Assembly (NCBI GenBank): GCA_002150815.3
Contig: NDFF03000173.1
Location: 1 to 64,000, forward strand
DNA length: 64,000 nt
Direction: 5' to 3'
Source of the DNA: Grammothele lineata
Lineage: Eukaryota > Basidiomycota > Agaricomycetes > Polyporales > Polyporaceae
The position numbers and the translations under genes were made by a program. Shown here one piece after another: positions 22,582 to 34,979 of the stretch. The notes beneath the pieces were generated by a model. It was not told the DNA's origin. It saw nothing but the letters and a program-made list of their open reading frames with translations, and searched no databases. Numbering within the stretch: position 1 is the first letter of the stretch; the number at the start of each line of letters is the position of its first letter.

Positions 22582-23586
22582 CCTCTTCCTCGCGCGCGCG
22601 GACACGCACATGCCACTGGCCCCGGCTCACAGCACAGTGACCGCGACTGGTCCTGGCCAGTCCCAGGCAAACGGGCACCGCCTAGGCTCGCTCCCAGGTC
22701 CGTGGAGGGGAGATCTTATATAAACGCTAGCGCTACGCTAAACATGCTCGAGTTAGAGCGGCGTCCTGCTCGACGCTCCGTACAGGACTATAGTTCGTTC
22801 GTTCGGCCGTTCGGCTGGATCAGTAGCTTTCTTACACGTACTTAGGTCGCTCTTGGCTTACCTTCCATACCCTTTACTTACTTACGGTACCTAGTCGCAC
22901 ATTATAGATAACAACCAGTTTCGTTTCGTCCTCGCCCACCGCCCCCAGCGGGCTTCGCGGGAGGCCGCAAGGGCACGGATTTAGTTTTAGCTTCGCGCGT
23001 GCGGGCGATAAGGTGGGTCCCCCCTTTGACTGCCCCTCTAGATCTGTCGTGATCAGCTGCTCGCTCACTATAGCCGTCCATACATAGCAGCGCTGAAACA
23101 CGAGAAGCGGAAGAACGACAAAACGTAGTACTTCCGCCAGGCACGCCCCCCTCAGAACATAGCACCCAATTCTCAGTGCCCACTGCCCGCTTCCTTCCCA
23201 CCTCTAACGCGAGCTTAACTTGGGGCCGGGCGCCCGGCGGTCACCCGCACGAGAGCGTCCAGAATACCGCGGGTCTGACACGCTCTGCGGGGCGGGCGCC
23301 GTGGGTGGAGGGAGCTGGCGGGGGGGCTCTGGTGGTCTGGCGGAAGGATGTGCACACCCGCGGGCCGCGGGGGTAGGTGGGTGGGGGGGGGGGGCTTCGC
23401 CCGTGCCATTTCTGCGCACGGCCGCGAAGTGCGAAGTCTGCCGTGTGCGGGGGTACATAAACGTGCGTGGCTCGGAGCTGGGGACGGGTGTGTGTTCGTT
23501 CCCTCTCGAGGAGAGTCTGCGCGCACAGGGCTGCCACTAGGGTCACAGACGGAATTCTGGGGTTAAACGAACGCGCGGAGCTCACG
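22582..23586. other. Intergenic region with strong G-run upstream of the transporter
   Basis: About 1 kb. There is a TATA-like TATATAAA near 22717-22726 with no clear gene behind it, and a G-rich tract at 23369-23394 ending in 12 consecutive G, which fits a G-quadruplex motif. The last 200 bases are the promoter and leader of the transporter gene. Confidence 0.5.
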
Positions 23587-26500
23587 ATGTCAGGGTTGCA
23601 GCAGGACGACGTGTCTCTCCGCAAGTCCGAGCCTGGGGGCGGGTATAGTGCCAGTGGCGACACTGTCGATAAGGAGAAGTCCTCGTCCTCCTCGGAACAG
23701 GTCCTCCCCGTCACAGACGAGCACAGCGACACCAGCAGCGAAAAGGTGAACGTGGGCCTGCACGAGTGGGCGATCGCGACGCAGGCGGGGATTCGGGTCT
23801 CCCCAGCGGAGAGCAAGAGGTACGTCGTGTCGCCGTTCCGAGTCGCTTGGCGTTTCTGGGGCGGGGAGGGGGAGTGGAGCTGATGGTACTTATCTGCGGG
23901 GACGTGCAGGGTCGCGAGGAAGATCGACGTGTGGATCCTCCCGATGGTGGGTCCTTGTTTACGTGCTCGGTCCCGCTGGGCGTGGGTGTCGACGTTCGGT
24001 CTGACGCTTGGCATTGTAGTTATGCATCTCCCAAGGTTTGAGCTTCTGTGAGTGTTAATGACGTCCTGTGTGGTTATGCGCCCTCACTAACGGGCGTTTT
24101 TATATAGTAAACAAGACAGCGTAAATCTGCCGTCTGTAGGGGAGCGCGGTGTCTGACGCGATATATTTTAGCTTGAACTATGGAAACCTGTACGGAATGA
24201 GGACGGCGCTGCACGTCTCAGGCAGTCAGTTCAGTTGGTTCGCGAGCAGTACGTCGTTTCACCGCATTCCTCCGATCGTGCCTCACGAGTGGCTCATGAT
24301 TTTCTAGTGTTCTAGTGAGTACACTGGACCGTCTCACTATGTTTCGCGCCCATATTGACGGTGCGCACCAGCATGGGCTACTTGGTCGGCAACTATCCGG
24401 ACAGCTGGTTGTTACAACACTTCCCGGCGGGGAGGGTTCTCGCGATAAGTAAGTCGTCGTCTAGACACGCCAGAGCATCAAGCCGCTGACCTTGATGTAT
24501 CTCAAGCCACGCTCGTTTGGGGAATCATTGTCATTACGTACGTTACTCATCATCTGGATGTTGTGGTTCGTTGTTTAGCCCAACGTCGTCACAGGACGCC
24601 CGCATGTACGGGCTTCGCGGGAACAATGGTTAACCGGTGCGCGTCGCTTCTCACATAACCCCTGGAACATGGCATGGCTCATCTTCCGTACTACGTCTGG
24701 CACCTGCAGGTTCTTCCTTGGGTTGGTCGAGGCGGTAGTCACCCCAGGCATAACGATCCTCACTTCGATCTGGTGGACACAATCCGAAGTGCCGTTTCGC
24801 ATGCTCGCCTGGTACTCCTTTAATGGCTGGGGAGGCGTCTTCGGCGGGTTCGTCGCGTACGGAGTGAGCTGCCCATCGCAACTTGCGTGTGTCTAATTGC
24901 TTGATTGACCTGCACCTCGCATAGGTCGGTCATATTCAGAACCCACAGGTTGCGCTGTGGAAGTACATCTTCCTCATTCTCGGGGCGATGAGCGTATTTC
25001 GTGAGTAACTCGTGATACAAATGTCTCTCGTGTGCATCTACTTGACCCTGACTCGTCCTACCAGTCGCGATTGCGTTGTGGTTCTTTTTCCCGGACTCGC
25101 CTGTAGACGCAAGGTTCCTTACCCCTGAAGAGAAGGTTCTCGCGGTCAAGCGCGTTGCGGAGTCGAAGATCGGCGTAAAGAACAAGCAGTTCAAATGGTA
25201 CCAGGTTCGTCCGCTTCTACCATCGTTGACCTTGACTCGGAATGCTAATCACGCATGGCCGTAGGTTCAAGAAGCTCTTTTGGACCCGAAGACGTGGCTG
25301 CTCTTTGTTTCAACTGTTGCGACTGAGATTCCCAATGGGTATGGCGTTCTGAGTCGTCGCCCTTCGATAGATGTCAGGCTCATGCGTTATGTTAGCATCC
25401 TGACCAACTTCTCTTCCGTCATCATCAAGGTACGAAGGCGTTCTTCCTCCCATAATATGATTCCCTCACGCACACGTCTCGCGCAGGGCTTCGGCTTTAC
25501 CACGCTTCAGACCACGCTCCTCACCGCTGTTTTCTCAGGGGTGCAGAGCGTGACTCTCCTTATTGCCGGGTGAGTCTTCCCTTCCGGTCTCTCCCTCAAC
25601 TTAGTTTCCAGTATGACTCATATACAATGCAGATATATCTGCATGAAATACAAGAACAGTACGTCCACCAGCTGAAGCATTCGCAGCGGGGGCCTATTCT
25701 TGCTGGGATTGTATCATTCTGACGTTTGGCTCTGGCGGCAGTGCGCGTCATTACCATGGTCGCGGCGAACATTACGTGCATAATTGCCGCAGCGTGCTTG
25801 AGCTTCCTGCCCCCGGAGCTCAAGTGGAACAGGCTTGTCGCGTATTGGATAACGGCGTTCATGGTGCGTGGCGTCCTTCAACGCGTACAAGTTAAATCGC
25901 CCTGACGTTCGTACGCGGAAGACGGTCGGATTCTCGATGTCCCTGGTCATCATCTCTAACAATGTATGCCCTTGCTGGAACCACAGACGCATTGTGTTCT
26001 CATTTCTTCATAGGTCGGAGGATTTACCAAGAAGACGGTCGTCACTGCAATTCTCTTCATCGGAGTACGTTCGTCCATCTTTCGTTGGTAGTGCGTATGA
26101 GATTCTGAAGCACCGCATGCAGTGGTGTACCGGAGACATAATAGGGTGAGTACGTGGCCTGTCGTTGGAAAAAAAACTGCGCGCTAATGCATCCCTAGAC
26201 CGCACTTCGTCATTGTGAGCTGCCAGATGAACGTAAGGCTGGTACCCCTGAGGCTCACGGCCGTTGGTAGGACAGTGAAGCTCCTACATACCCTACAGGA
26301 ACGGTGAGTAATACATCCTACCCCCGGATAGGTCCGAATCTCATCGATAGGATTTCAGAAAGCGATGCTCATTGGTACGTCCGCACTGCTACCAACGCAC
26401 ACGTTCCGTCTGACGCTTCGTGGATCGCGAAGGGTATTCTATTGAGACCGGTGAGATTGCGTTTTCAGTACAACGCGTCCTGTACCGCCAGTCTAACCCC

Positions 26501-26840
26501 GCTGGTGTAGTTGGGCACGTAATGCTTGGAGTCTATATGTTGTGGAGCAACATCAAGGTGCGTGTACGCATTGCTTGAGTTGGGTCAATAATTCTCATAT
26601 ATTTCTCCACAGCGCGATCGGAAGTACGGTCCCGTCACATCTTACGAAGACCAGCTTAAAGGAGAAGGTATTCTTCATATACGTCGTCGGCCGTGATATT
26701 CGTAATGCTGAACTCGATGGCTCAGAGGCTGGAATGCACGACCTCACGGAGTTCGAGAACCGCTACCACAGGTATGATTCCCGTAAATGACTAGGGACCT
26801 CGGAGATTATACTGACTTATCGCTTAGATACGTTCTGTGA
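23587..26840 (+). CDS. Major facilitator transporter, Dal5/ACS (anion:cation symporter) type, copy 1
   Basis: A twelve-helix plasma-membrane transporter of about 500 residues read through about 28 small exons; I checked homologous exons against the second copy and found no frame break. The N-terminus is acidic and Ser-rich, then VARKIDVWILPM (helix 1 entry), LNKTALNYGNLYGMRTAL, GYLVGNYPDSWLLQHFPAGR, FFLGLVEAVVTPGITILTSI, WYSFNGWGGVFGGFVAYG, a central loop (DEKVLAVKRV-like, KNKQFKWYQV), and the family's C-terminal AGMHDLTEFENRYHRYVL. A 7-nt microexon (TGTTCTA at 24308-24314) completes SMFYMGYLV. The family moves allantoate, nicotinate, pantothenate or similar organic anions with protons; the substrate here is unknown. 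Stop is TGA at 26838-26840. Confidence 0.87.
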
Positions 26841-28708
26841 GGACGAGTCGCTACTCGCAACACCCACGGACAGCAAGGGGAGACGCACGACGTAGCAATG
26901 ACATACCGATATCCGTCATTCTCGGTGGTCGTCCTGACACTGGTACATGACGCCCCATGTTTAGATATCGTTCAGCGCTTCTGTTTGGTTTCTGTAACAG
27001 CCGACCGTGTGAAATCCCTTCGATTCCGATCGTCGCCGTCACTTGCTGGGTAAGCAATGCTTGTGGCAGAACACTAACAGGATACGTGTGGTGCTGATTA
27101 CGCGGTCATCGACGAGAGCGAGCAACGAGTGTGATTGTAAACGCGGGTCCCGCGGGATTTAACTTCGTGTCACGTGCATGTCTACACGTCAACACAGGCA
27201 AATAACGCGCAAGCGAGCCGTCGAGCCGCAAGAAGGCGCTGAGGCACGAACGCTCATTCTCGTCATGCCCTCTCGTGTCGTGTTCTTCTGTCTGCCTCAG
27301 TGCCTGGCGGCCGCCTCATCCGCGATGTTCTAGGACCAAGACAAGTGATTCGGAAGAAATCCGATCCTCACGATCGTCAACTACACGGCGTCTGCAAAGT
27401 GAATCGTCGTCAGAAGCTCGTAGTGGTGCTGCCGACGGGTGGAGGCAAGGCATGATATGTTGTCTCCGTAGCCTTGATCACCACAGTATGGGTCAGTCAG
27501 GCTCTTCTATCTTTAGAGTGATGGCCTAGTTCTGGGTAGGAGGAAGTGCAGGTACGTCTTTTACGATGCTTCAAACGATTGGGATTGTTTTTCATTGTGT
27601 TCGGCAGGCGGCTAGTTTTCAAACGGCAAGCCTTCGTGCGTTCGATGTTGACGGTAATGTTACACGAGAATAAGCGGGTCCGGGGGAAGTCAGAGAAAGG
27701 CATATAGGTGCATGCAAGTCAACGTGTGTCAATACTTTTACTGTCTGTCGAACGACTCTTTCCCCCTGTATTCGAAGCTCTGCCGTAGTGTCCGGCGTTC
27801 CAAGCACGCTTGTGTGCCGTTGGTATGGCAAGTCTGCCCTCGCTGGTCCTGAAATCGACATTTTTGCAAGGCATATTGTCAGCTGTTTCGCATGAATGTG
27901 CTTCGCAGCCTGAGGCATCCTTCTCTCGGGTCGGCTATGAAGGCTAACTCTGTGTCCTTGACGGTTGTGGGTTATCATTAAGTGCGCTGGGGCCTTTTCT
28001 TCTATGGTTCACCGACTGATTGTGTGACATAGGATAAACCTACGGGAAGGAGGATAGGCGACAACCGGAAATCACCCGCGCTGGTACAACATGATAAGAC
28101 GCTACTAGATAGACCGCACGAGCCTCTTCTACCTCAGAGATCTGGCAACAGATACGACTTGGAAGAATGAGGCGTCCCAGAGCGTCCCAAGGCTTAGTAG
28201 TAGACGCGACGTACCCCCTCATACCCTCGGCGGAGGCATTATGGTGGATGGCCTCTCTGCAGGACTGGAGATGAGCGTGCATCTAGCTGCGATGATGGAG
28301 TGCGTGCCGGGCCACTCCGGGCCCCCCGGCGCGGCCCCTCCGGTCGTCCGCACTCGACCATCAAGGTCGCGCAATGACCCACATCCTTGACGCGATAAGG
28401 CGCGCCGCGTGCGCGGGGAGAGTCCCTGGCGGAAAGAAGCAGAAAGGAAGTTCCAGCTTGGCAGGAGCAGGCTTCTCTTGCGCCATTCTACAGCCGCGAT
28501 ATGCCTTCGCGGGGGTACTTAAGTATCATGAGGCTCAGATATACGCGCCTTGCCGTCTATCCGTATCCTTTGCCGTCTTGGAGGCGTACGCTGATCGCGA
28601 CGCAGAGTTGCTGCACTGCTGACTGCTCTGTCTTCAGGACGATCATTGCACCTCAGAGCGAAATCTCACAAGTAGAAAACTCACGAATCAGAGTTTTAAC
28701 GCAAGAAT
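26841..28708. other. Intergenic region between the two transporters
   Basis: About 1.9 kb. It holds a RecQ-like helicase fragment (listed separately), and the last few hundred bases are the promoter of the second transporter. Nothing else recognisable. Confidence 0.5.
27300..27480 (+). pseudogene. RecQ-like helicase fragment (Walker A region)
   Basis: In one frame the sequence at about 27399-27449 reads QKLVVVLPTGGGK, the ATP-binding motif I of RecQ-type DNA helicases, followed at once by a stop (TGA after KA). The upstream residues are only weakly helicase-like, and no later motif (DEAH box, motif III) was seen nearby. It looks like a small remnant of a mobile or subtelomeric-type helicase gene, but the match is short. 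Confidence 0.4.
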
Positions 28709-31700
28709 ATGTCTGCACGAGACAACGCATCGCTCAGTAAGTCCTCGGAGGCCGGATATCCCCGCGATAAGGAGAAGACGTCCTCGGAGAAGGCAATCCC
28801 TCTCACAGGAGATGCCACCGACGCGGGAAGCGAACGCGTCAATGTAGGCTTGCACGAGTTCGCGCTCGCGAAGGAGGCCGGACTCCGCGTTTCGCCAGAG
28901 GAGAGTACACGGTGCGTGCCTCGCGCCATCGTCTGCGTCGCTGTCGTTATCGGGCGTCACTCGCGGTATCTGTCGTGTGGAGCTGACGATGTTTTGGGCT
29001 ACGCAGGATCGCGAGGAAGATCGATGTGTGGATCCTCCCGATGGTGGGTCCCTGTTTGGTCTCGCTGGCGTGGGTGTTCGCGCGTGCTGACGTCGCGAGG
29101 GATAGCTATGCCTATGTCAGGGTTTGAGTTACTGTGAGTGTTATCAGTGCCGCGTCGGCGAAATTCACGCGCAACATCTGGACTCATTCTTGGTGTGTGT
29201 GACAGTGGATAAGACAGCGTGCGCCTGATCTCTTGGCAATGGGAGCTGTAACCCGGCGGTAGACCTGACGTGGTGTACTTCCAGCCTGAACTACGGAAAT
29301 CTGTACGGGATGAAGACCGCATTGCACCTCTCCGGAAACCAGTTCAGTTGGTTTGCGAGCAGTGAGTGCCTCAATCTTCTTTCCTGTCGCTCACATCTCA
29401 CGCGTTCGCGTCGTTCACTCTATCGTCCAGTCTTCTAACATGTCATTTTCCCATTATCACATTGGACAATGAACCTTCGTTGATAGTGAATACGTGCCGC
29501 AGCTTGGGCTACTTGGTTGGTAACTACCCAGACAGCTGGCTACTGCAGCACTTCCCGACGGGCAAGGTTCTCTCGATCAGTGAGTGGTACTCGAAGTTCG
29601 CGAGACTATCTTTATCCTTACCGTCGTTCTCTTTAAGCCACCCTCATTTGGGCGACAATCGTCATCACGTATGTTCCGCAGTTAGCTGCACTACGTAACA
29701 CACTGATGAGGGTTTACACCACGCTGATGTTAGGACACCTGCTTGCACCAACTTCGCAGGCACGATGGTGAATCGGTACGTATTGCCACTCACCGCACAT
29801 GCAATTCTCGTCTTCACCACTTACGCCGCGTCTTGCTCGCTCAGGTTCTTCCTCGGCATGATTGAGGCGATCGTTACGCCAGGCATGACCATCCTCACTT
29901 CCATCTGGTACACGCAGTCAGAAGTGCCTTTCCGCTCGCTCGCTTGGTACTCTTTCAATGGTTGGGCAGGCATATTTGGCGGATTCGTTGCGTACGGGGT
30001 AAGTATCGCGTGTTCCTTGAATCCCTTGCACATGTTCGGTCTCATCTCGTGCGCAGATCGGTCACATTGAGGACCCCAAGATCGACCTGTGGAAGTATAT
30101 CTTCCTGATCCTTGGAGCTATGAGTGTCCTTCGTGAGTCGAGTCTCAGTGTGATCTACCTCTTCGTCGTTGCTGACACACGACGCTTGCTGTTAGTTGCG
30201 ATCATGCTCTGGTTCCTGTTCCCTGATTCACCTGTGGACGCGCGCTTCTTCACTGCCGACGAGAAGGTCCTTGCTGTCAAGCGCGTTGCAGAATCGAAAG
30301 TAGGCGTGAAGAACAAGCAGTTCAAGTGGTACCAGGTACGTCTGTCTCCCGCATCGCGTTGGGTTCTTGGGGCTCACAGTCCGCAATTGTAGATCCAGCA
30401 AGCTCTAGTAGACCCGAAGACGTGGCTCCTGTTTGTTGCCTCTATTGCAGCTCAAATCCCGAATGGGTGTGCAGTTTCATTCTCTGTCCCTCAGATCAGC
30501 GTACTTACGCGTTGAGTCAGGATTGTATCCAACTTCTCTACAATCATCATCAGGGTAAACAACTCCCTCGACGCGTCATCCCACGTGCTCATGTATATCG
30601 CCTACAGGGCTTGGGATTCACGACGCTCCAGAGCACCCTCCTTGACGCCGCTTCTTCTGGCGTTCAGATCGCCAGCCTGCTCGTTGCAGGGTACGTCATG
30701 CCGTGCTCCCGATTCAATATATCCCGCTGACTCGTACGTGATCAGGTGGATTTGCATGAGGTTCAAGAATAGTACGTCACACAGGTCGATGCCTCGCGGC
30801 GAGGCCGTTTCTTGGCCGTGTTCGCATGGTTCTGACCTTAGGAATCGGCTGTAGTGCGCATCATAACCATGGCTGCAGGGAACATTACGTGCATTATTGC
30901 AGCAGCGTGCCTCACTTACCTTCCCTCCGATCAGAAATGGAACCGGCTCGTCGCGTATTGGTTCACGTCGTTCCAGGTGGGCAGCCTCCTCTAGCTCCTC
31001 AGCGTGAGTGGTCTAGAGTTTGCTGGAATTCGTTTTACGCCAGTCTGTCGGATTCTCTCTGTCCCTGGTCATGATCTCCAACAACGTGCGTTACAGCTGG
31101 CATCAGAATCCCATAATTCATTCTGAGTTCGCAATCATATTAGGTTGGAGGTTTCACCAAGAAAACGTTCACCACCGCACTTACCTTCATCGGGGTACGT
31201 TCGTATATGCCCCGTTTGCCATGCGCTTCCGATTCTGAGTTGCCCTTCACAGTATTGTATTGGAAACATTATAGGGTACGGACGTAGCCTGGGACTATGA
31301 CGGAATCATGTACTGATTTGGTGCCAGGCCGCACTTTTTGATTGTGAGACCTCGAATGGATGTCGCACCGACGAAGAGGAGGCTCACAACTCTTCGCAGG
31401 ACAGTGAAGCTCCCACATACGTCACAGGAACGGTGCGTCGTAGTTCTGGCCTCCGAATAGCGGCATTCTCATCGGCAGTACTGCAGAAAGCGATGTTCAT
31501 TGGTACGCCTAGGCTACTGGAACCGTAGTAGTGCCTGACTAAACCGAGTCTCTTGGGGACACGAAGGATATGTCATCAAGACCGGTAAGATCGCGGATGC
31601 AGTGCGACATAGGGTGCAGTTTCTGACGGAATTGTGCTAGTGGCCCACCTGATTCTCGGAGCATACATGTTGTGGAGCAACGTCCAGGTATGATCGTTCG

Positions 31701-31965
31701 TGGACTGGGTTGGAGGAACGGCGCTCATAGAGGACTGCTTAGCGCGATCGGAAGTATGGCCCCGTCACATCGTACGAAGACCAGCTGAAAGGAGAAGGTA
31801 ATCTTCAAATGACTCCGGCACCGAAGGCCATGCTGACGTCAAGGGCGCAGAGGCTGGCATGCACGACCTTACGGAGTTCGAGAATCTCTACCACAGGTAT
31901 GATCGTTCATAGACTACCCGGTCCGGAGAGCTGATATCGGCCCGTCACATAGATACGTCCTGTGA
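28709..31965 (+). CDS. Major facilitator transporter, Dal5/ACS type, copy 2
   Basis: Tandem paralog of the transporter at 23587-26840, with the same exon order and near-identical motifs: IARKIDVWILPM, LNYGNLYGMKTALHLSG, FFLGMIEAIVTPGMTILTSI, WYSFNGWAGIFGGFVAYG, and VGGFTKK near the end. Nearly all splice sites can be matched one to one and keep frame to the final stop (TGA at 31963-31965). One place is uncertain. The 7-nt microexon of copy 1 has a counterpart at about 29430 (CCAG then TCTTCTA), but it is followed by AC, not GT. A different acceptor near 29484 (GATAG before TGAATACG) would keep the frame with five novel residues. It is either intact with altered splicing or a young pseudogene. 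The substrate is not predictable. Confidence 0.78.
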
Positions 31966-32051
31966 GTGCGAAGCATCAACAACTGCATCCAAGGAAAGAC
32001 GGGGAAGGCGTACAGGAACAGTAGGGAACCGTCTGTACCGTCGCTCATTCA

Positions 32052-32849
32052 TCATCCTCGACGGACGCCCCAACGCTGCTTTGCGGCGTACTTCCTCCAT
32101 CTTTGGATGTCTTCGCGTTCCAGCAATAGCACAACCGTATAAAATTCCTTCGCTAGACTCTCGTTACTTACGATGTGATGCACCGCAGAGTGACATGGCC
32201 TAGAATGACATGACGCCCCTAGAAGCGTCAGCTGGGCTCCAAGTATCTGCACCCTCTCCTGAGCGGCGCACTAACAGTGGGCATGCGGCACTGACCTACA
32301 CAGCCATGCAACGGAGTTGAGCATGCCGTCGGGGTGCCACTTCTTCTTGCGGACTTTGTCATGTACTTCGCGGGGGATGAGGTGGTGATACGTGAGCGGT
32401 ACCTCGCGCTCGCAGATCTCGCACTCCGTTGTTCGTGTTTTGGACCAGACAGGTGGCGGCGCGCATGCCTCCGCGATATAGTCCTTCAGGACTCGGCGGA
32501 GGAATATGAACGCGGTTTCCGGGTCGTCTGCTAAACCGCAGGAGATAAGCGTGTCCGCGAACGCAGAGGGTAGGGCGTCCGGGGGGAGCTCGGTCTCGGA
32601 GTCGACGTCGGGCAACGCCTGGCGCGTCTCGTGCGTTGCCTCACGGAGGCAGGCGGGAAAGGTGGGCCAAGCCTCCTCAGCGAGGTAGGTAGTGAAGTCG
32701 TCCAGGGCGTCCCCCGGGTCGTCCTGAACCCCTACCTGAGCCAATATCCCGGGCTCGGCGAGTACGCGGCGCGCGAGGCAGTCCTTGAACGCGGAGAACT
32801 GCGGCGAAGCGGTCGCATTTCGGCTCGAATCCTCCCAACTGCTGGCCAT
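32052..32849 (-). CDS. Small HNH-nuclease-fold protein
   Basis: A 233-residue protein from two exons (32849-32296 and 32199-32052), frame kept over a 97 nt intron. The N-terminal 130 residues are helical and acidic without a recognised domain. The C-terminal part has a zinc-binding HNH layout: CEICEREVPLTYHHLIPR, then LNSVAWLCRPCH and AVHH, giving CxxC...HH...N...CxxCH. It ends in a basic helix (EREDIQRWRKYAAKQRWGVRRG). HNH folds cut or nick nucleic acids, but solitary fungal members of this kind have no assigned role. The first ATG after the TATA-poor upstream region is at 32849. Confidence 0.75.
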
Positions 32850-34838
32850 CGTTGGAATCGGTACGGGATCCGAGTGACCTTCGTGCTCGGCGTGGTTACA
32901 AAGATGCTCCCTTTGTGCGATGGTCGCTCGCGGATGCGGACGGGAATTCTCGAGATGCGGGTTGCGGTTCAAGGACGCGCACGCGTGGCGCCCGCTGCAT
33001 GGGGAAGCACGGGGAACGCTGGGTAGGAGTCAGCCGCGATGACACATCAATGATGCGTGTTGGCTTGGGATCGATCGCTGATTGGTGGGCTTTCGTGGGC
33101 CCCGACGTCGCACCCCGCGCACCCGCGAAAGTATAGGAGTCTTCCTCTGGGAGTCTGGCGGGACCGCTCGCTGTTCGATCCGACGATGAGGATACTCCGC
33201 TGCACGGTGAGCTTGCAACAGAACGTTCTCCAAAGCTCAGTGCGGCTGGAAAAATTACATTGATCACCTACAGAGGAAGGAGTCTACCTCCTTTTCGTCA
33301 CGTTGAAAAGGCCGGTTTCAGAGACAGGGAGAGGCTCATGCCACGCCATTAGCCAGAGACAGGGGCGGAGACCGACCGTGGCAGCGGCCATAGTCAGGCC
33401 CCGACAGCTTGTTTGGCACCGGGGGCGGAATTCCATATCTCACACAGCCCATTCTCGCCAGAGTGGCGCAATCGAGTGGATCGGCAACGTCCGGTACGGA
33501 AGGACTACATTCTGAGCGGGGAACGAAGGTTAGGACCCAGCGAACGTGGGACCAACAAGTCATTTAGTCTCTCACCTTGCGGACAAAACACGACCTTGAC
33601 CGTGTGATCAGTGGACGGTAGAATGACACCTGGCGCCCGCGTCGCACCCGATCAGCTAGGCTAGTAGCGATTTGGACATTTCATTGAACTCTCTTCGGGG
33701 GGAACTTAGCCTTTGATCTTTGCGACGACTCTAGCCCCATTTACCAGCCTCGTCTCGATAGACGGGAGCCTACATTTATCTGATAAGGAACGGCTTTAGA
33801 CTGGGATTGAGCACGCTGGAAGTAAACCTTGTACAATAATGGCGGTACAGTTTCTGCGCCTCCTGATTTTATGCGAAATAAAATGAATGTCAAGAGAAAT
33901 GAAGGTTCGTTACGTTGATGGGAGAACGACACATGTCGCTGTGCGGGATGGTCTGCAGATCCGGAGGCTGTTCTTACAGCATTTCGTTCAGGAGTAGCCT
34001 AACCGACGGAGAGCACTTCGGGGGGAATCCGAGTGAATTCGTGCCATATTGGGACGGCCTCCTCGCTTCGTATACGCCGACCGGTAGATATTGACGTCAT
34101 TCATGCCATAATCAACTCGCCGTTTCCCTCGTTGGGAACGCCAGTAAGGTATGCTCTGGATATTCTCTTTCAGGAACAGAAGCCCACTGGTCGAGCAAGG
34201 TCTCGACCTGCAGTTGCACCGTGACGTAACTCTTCTTTCAAACGGTGATTAAATCCCCCGATTTGCATGCCAAGGTACATCGTGAATAATTTATTGAATA
34301 TCGTATCCGTAGTGGAATGGGACAAGTGCGCTCACATACGGCGAGTCAAAGGATCCAACTTCGTATTACCACAGTGTCAGCGATTAGAAGGTCCACAATG
34401 TAGCAAGTAGGACGCCGTATGCCTATCCACAACTTCAGACGTAATGTCCATACATCTGTTCCATAACCTCTCTTCGCGTACCACGCTTATAATGGGGTGC
34501 GAACCCAGCCTACTCGTATTGCGGTTCCGCCGAGCTACGATTTGTTGAGAACACCCAAGAAGCTGCTCGCATGGATTGGAAGCGCTAAAATGCATGAGGC
34601 GCAGCATTTCGTCCGCGTTTCAAGTGCAGGAACGCGAAGAGAAGTGCGTTGACTCGGGATAGCATGACCACAGATGGCAAGTTATTGAACGATATCTTGT
34701 TTCTCCCGCGACGAGCTTTGCTTCCTCGTTCAAAGAGTGGGAACGCGCACTTTTTACCGCTGAGCAACTTTCGTAGAGTCACAGCCATGTGCATCGATCT
34801 CTTGACTACCCTTGAACAGAACAAACACTCGGGAGGAC
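32850..34838. other. Gene-poor intergenic region
   Basis: About 2 kb of lower-GC DNA with no gene I can support. A stretch around 34493-34545 (minus strand) resembles tRNA promoter boxes (TAGCTCGGCGG and GGTTCGCACCC) but does not fold as a tRNA. Confidence 0.5.
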
Positions 34839-34979
34839 GCATAAAAGCACGAGCTCCTCTCACAGAGAGCCTCAGCAAGTGCCCACAACATTCGCTACGA
34901 CATAGTACACAGAACCAAGTGAGTGCCATACCAACTCACCTATAGTCACGCTCAAGCTTACGAGCTCGTATTTGATAGC
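34839..34979 (+). promoter_or_regulatory. Core promoter and 5' leader of secreted protein gene A
   Basis: TATA-like GCATAAAAGC at 34839-34848, 141 bp before the ATG. It is followed by a leader segment (CTCAGCAAGTGCCCAC...) shared in diverged form with genes B-D, and by a probable 5'-UTR intron (CCAA|GTGAGTGCC to GATAG just before the ATG). Confidence 0.65.

Noticed and set aside
22713..22745. TATA box implying a gene at about 22.75 kb
   Set aside because: No coding frame or splice pattern follows, so it was only noted in the intergenic entry.
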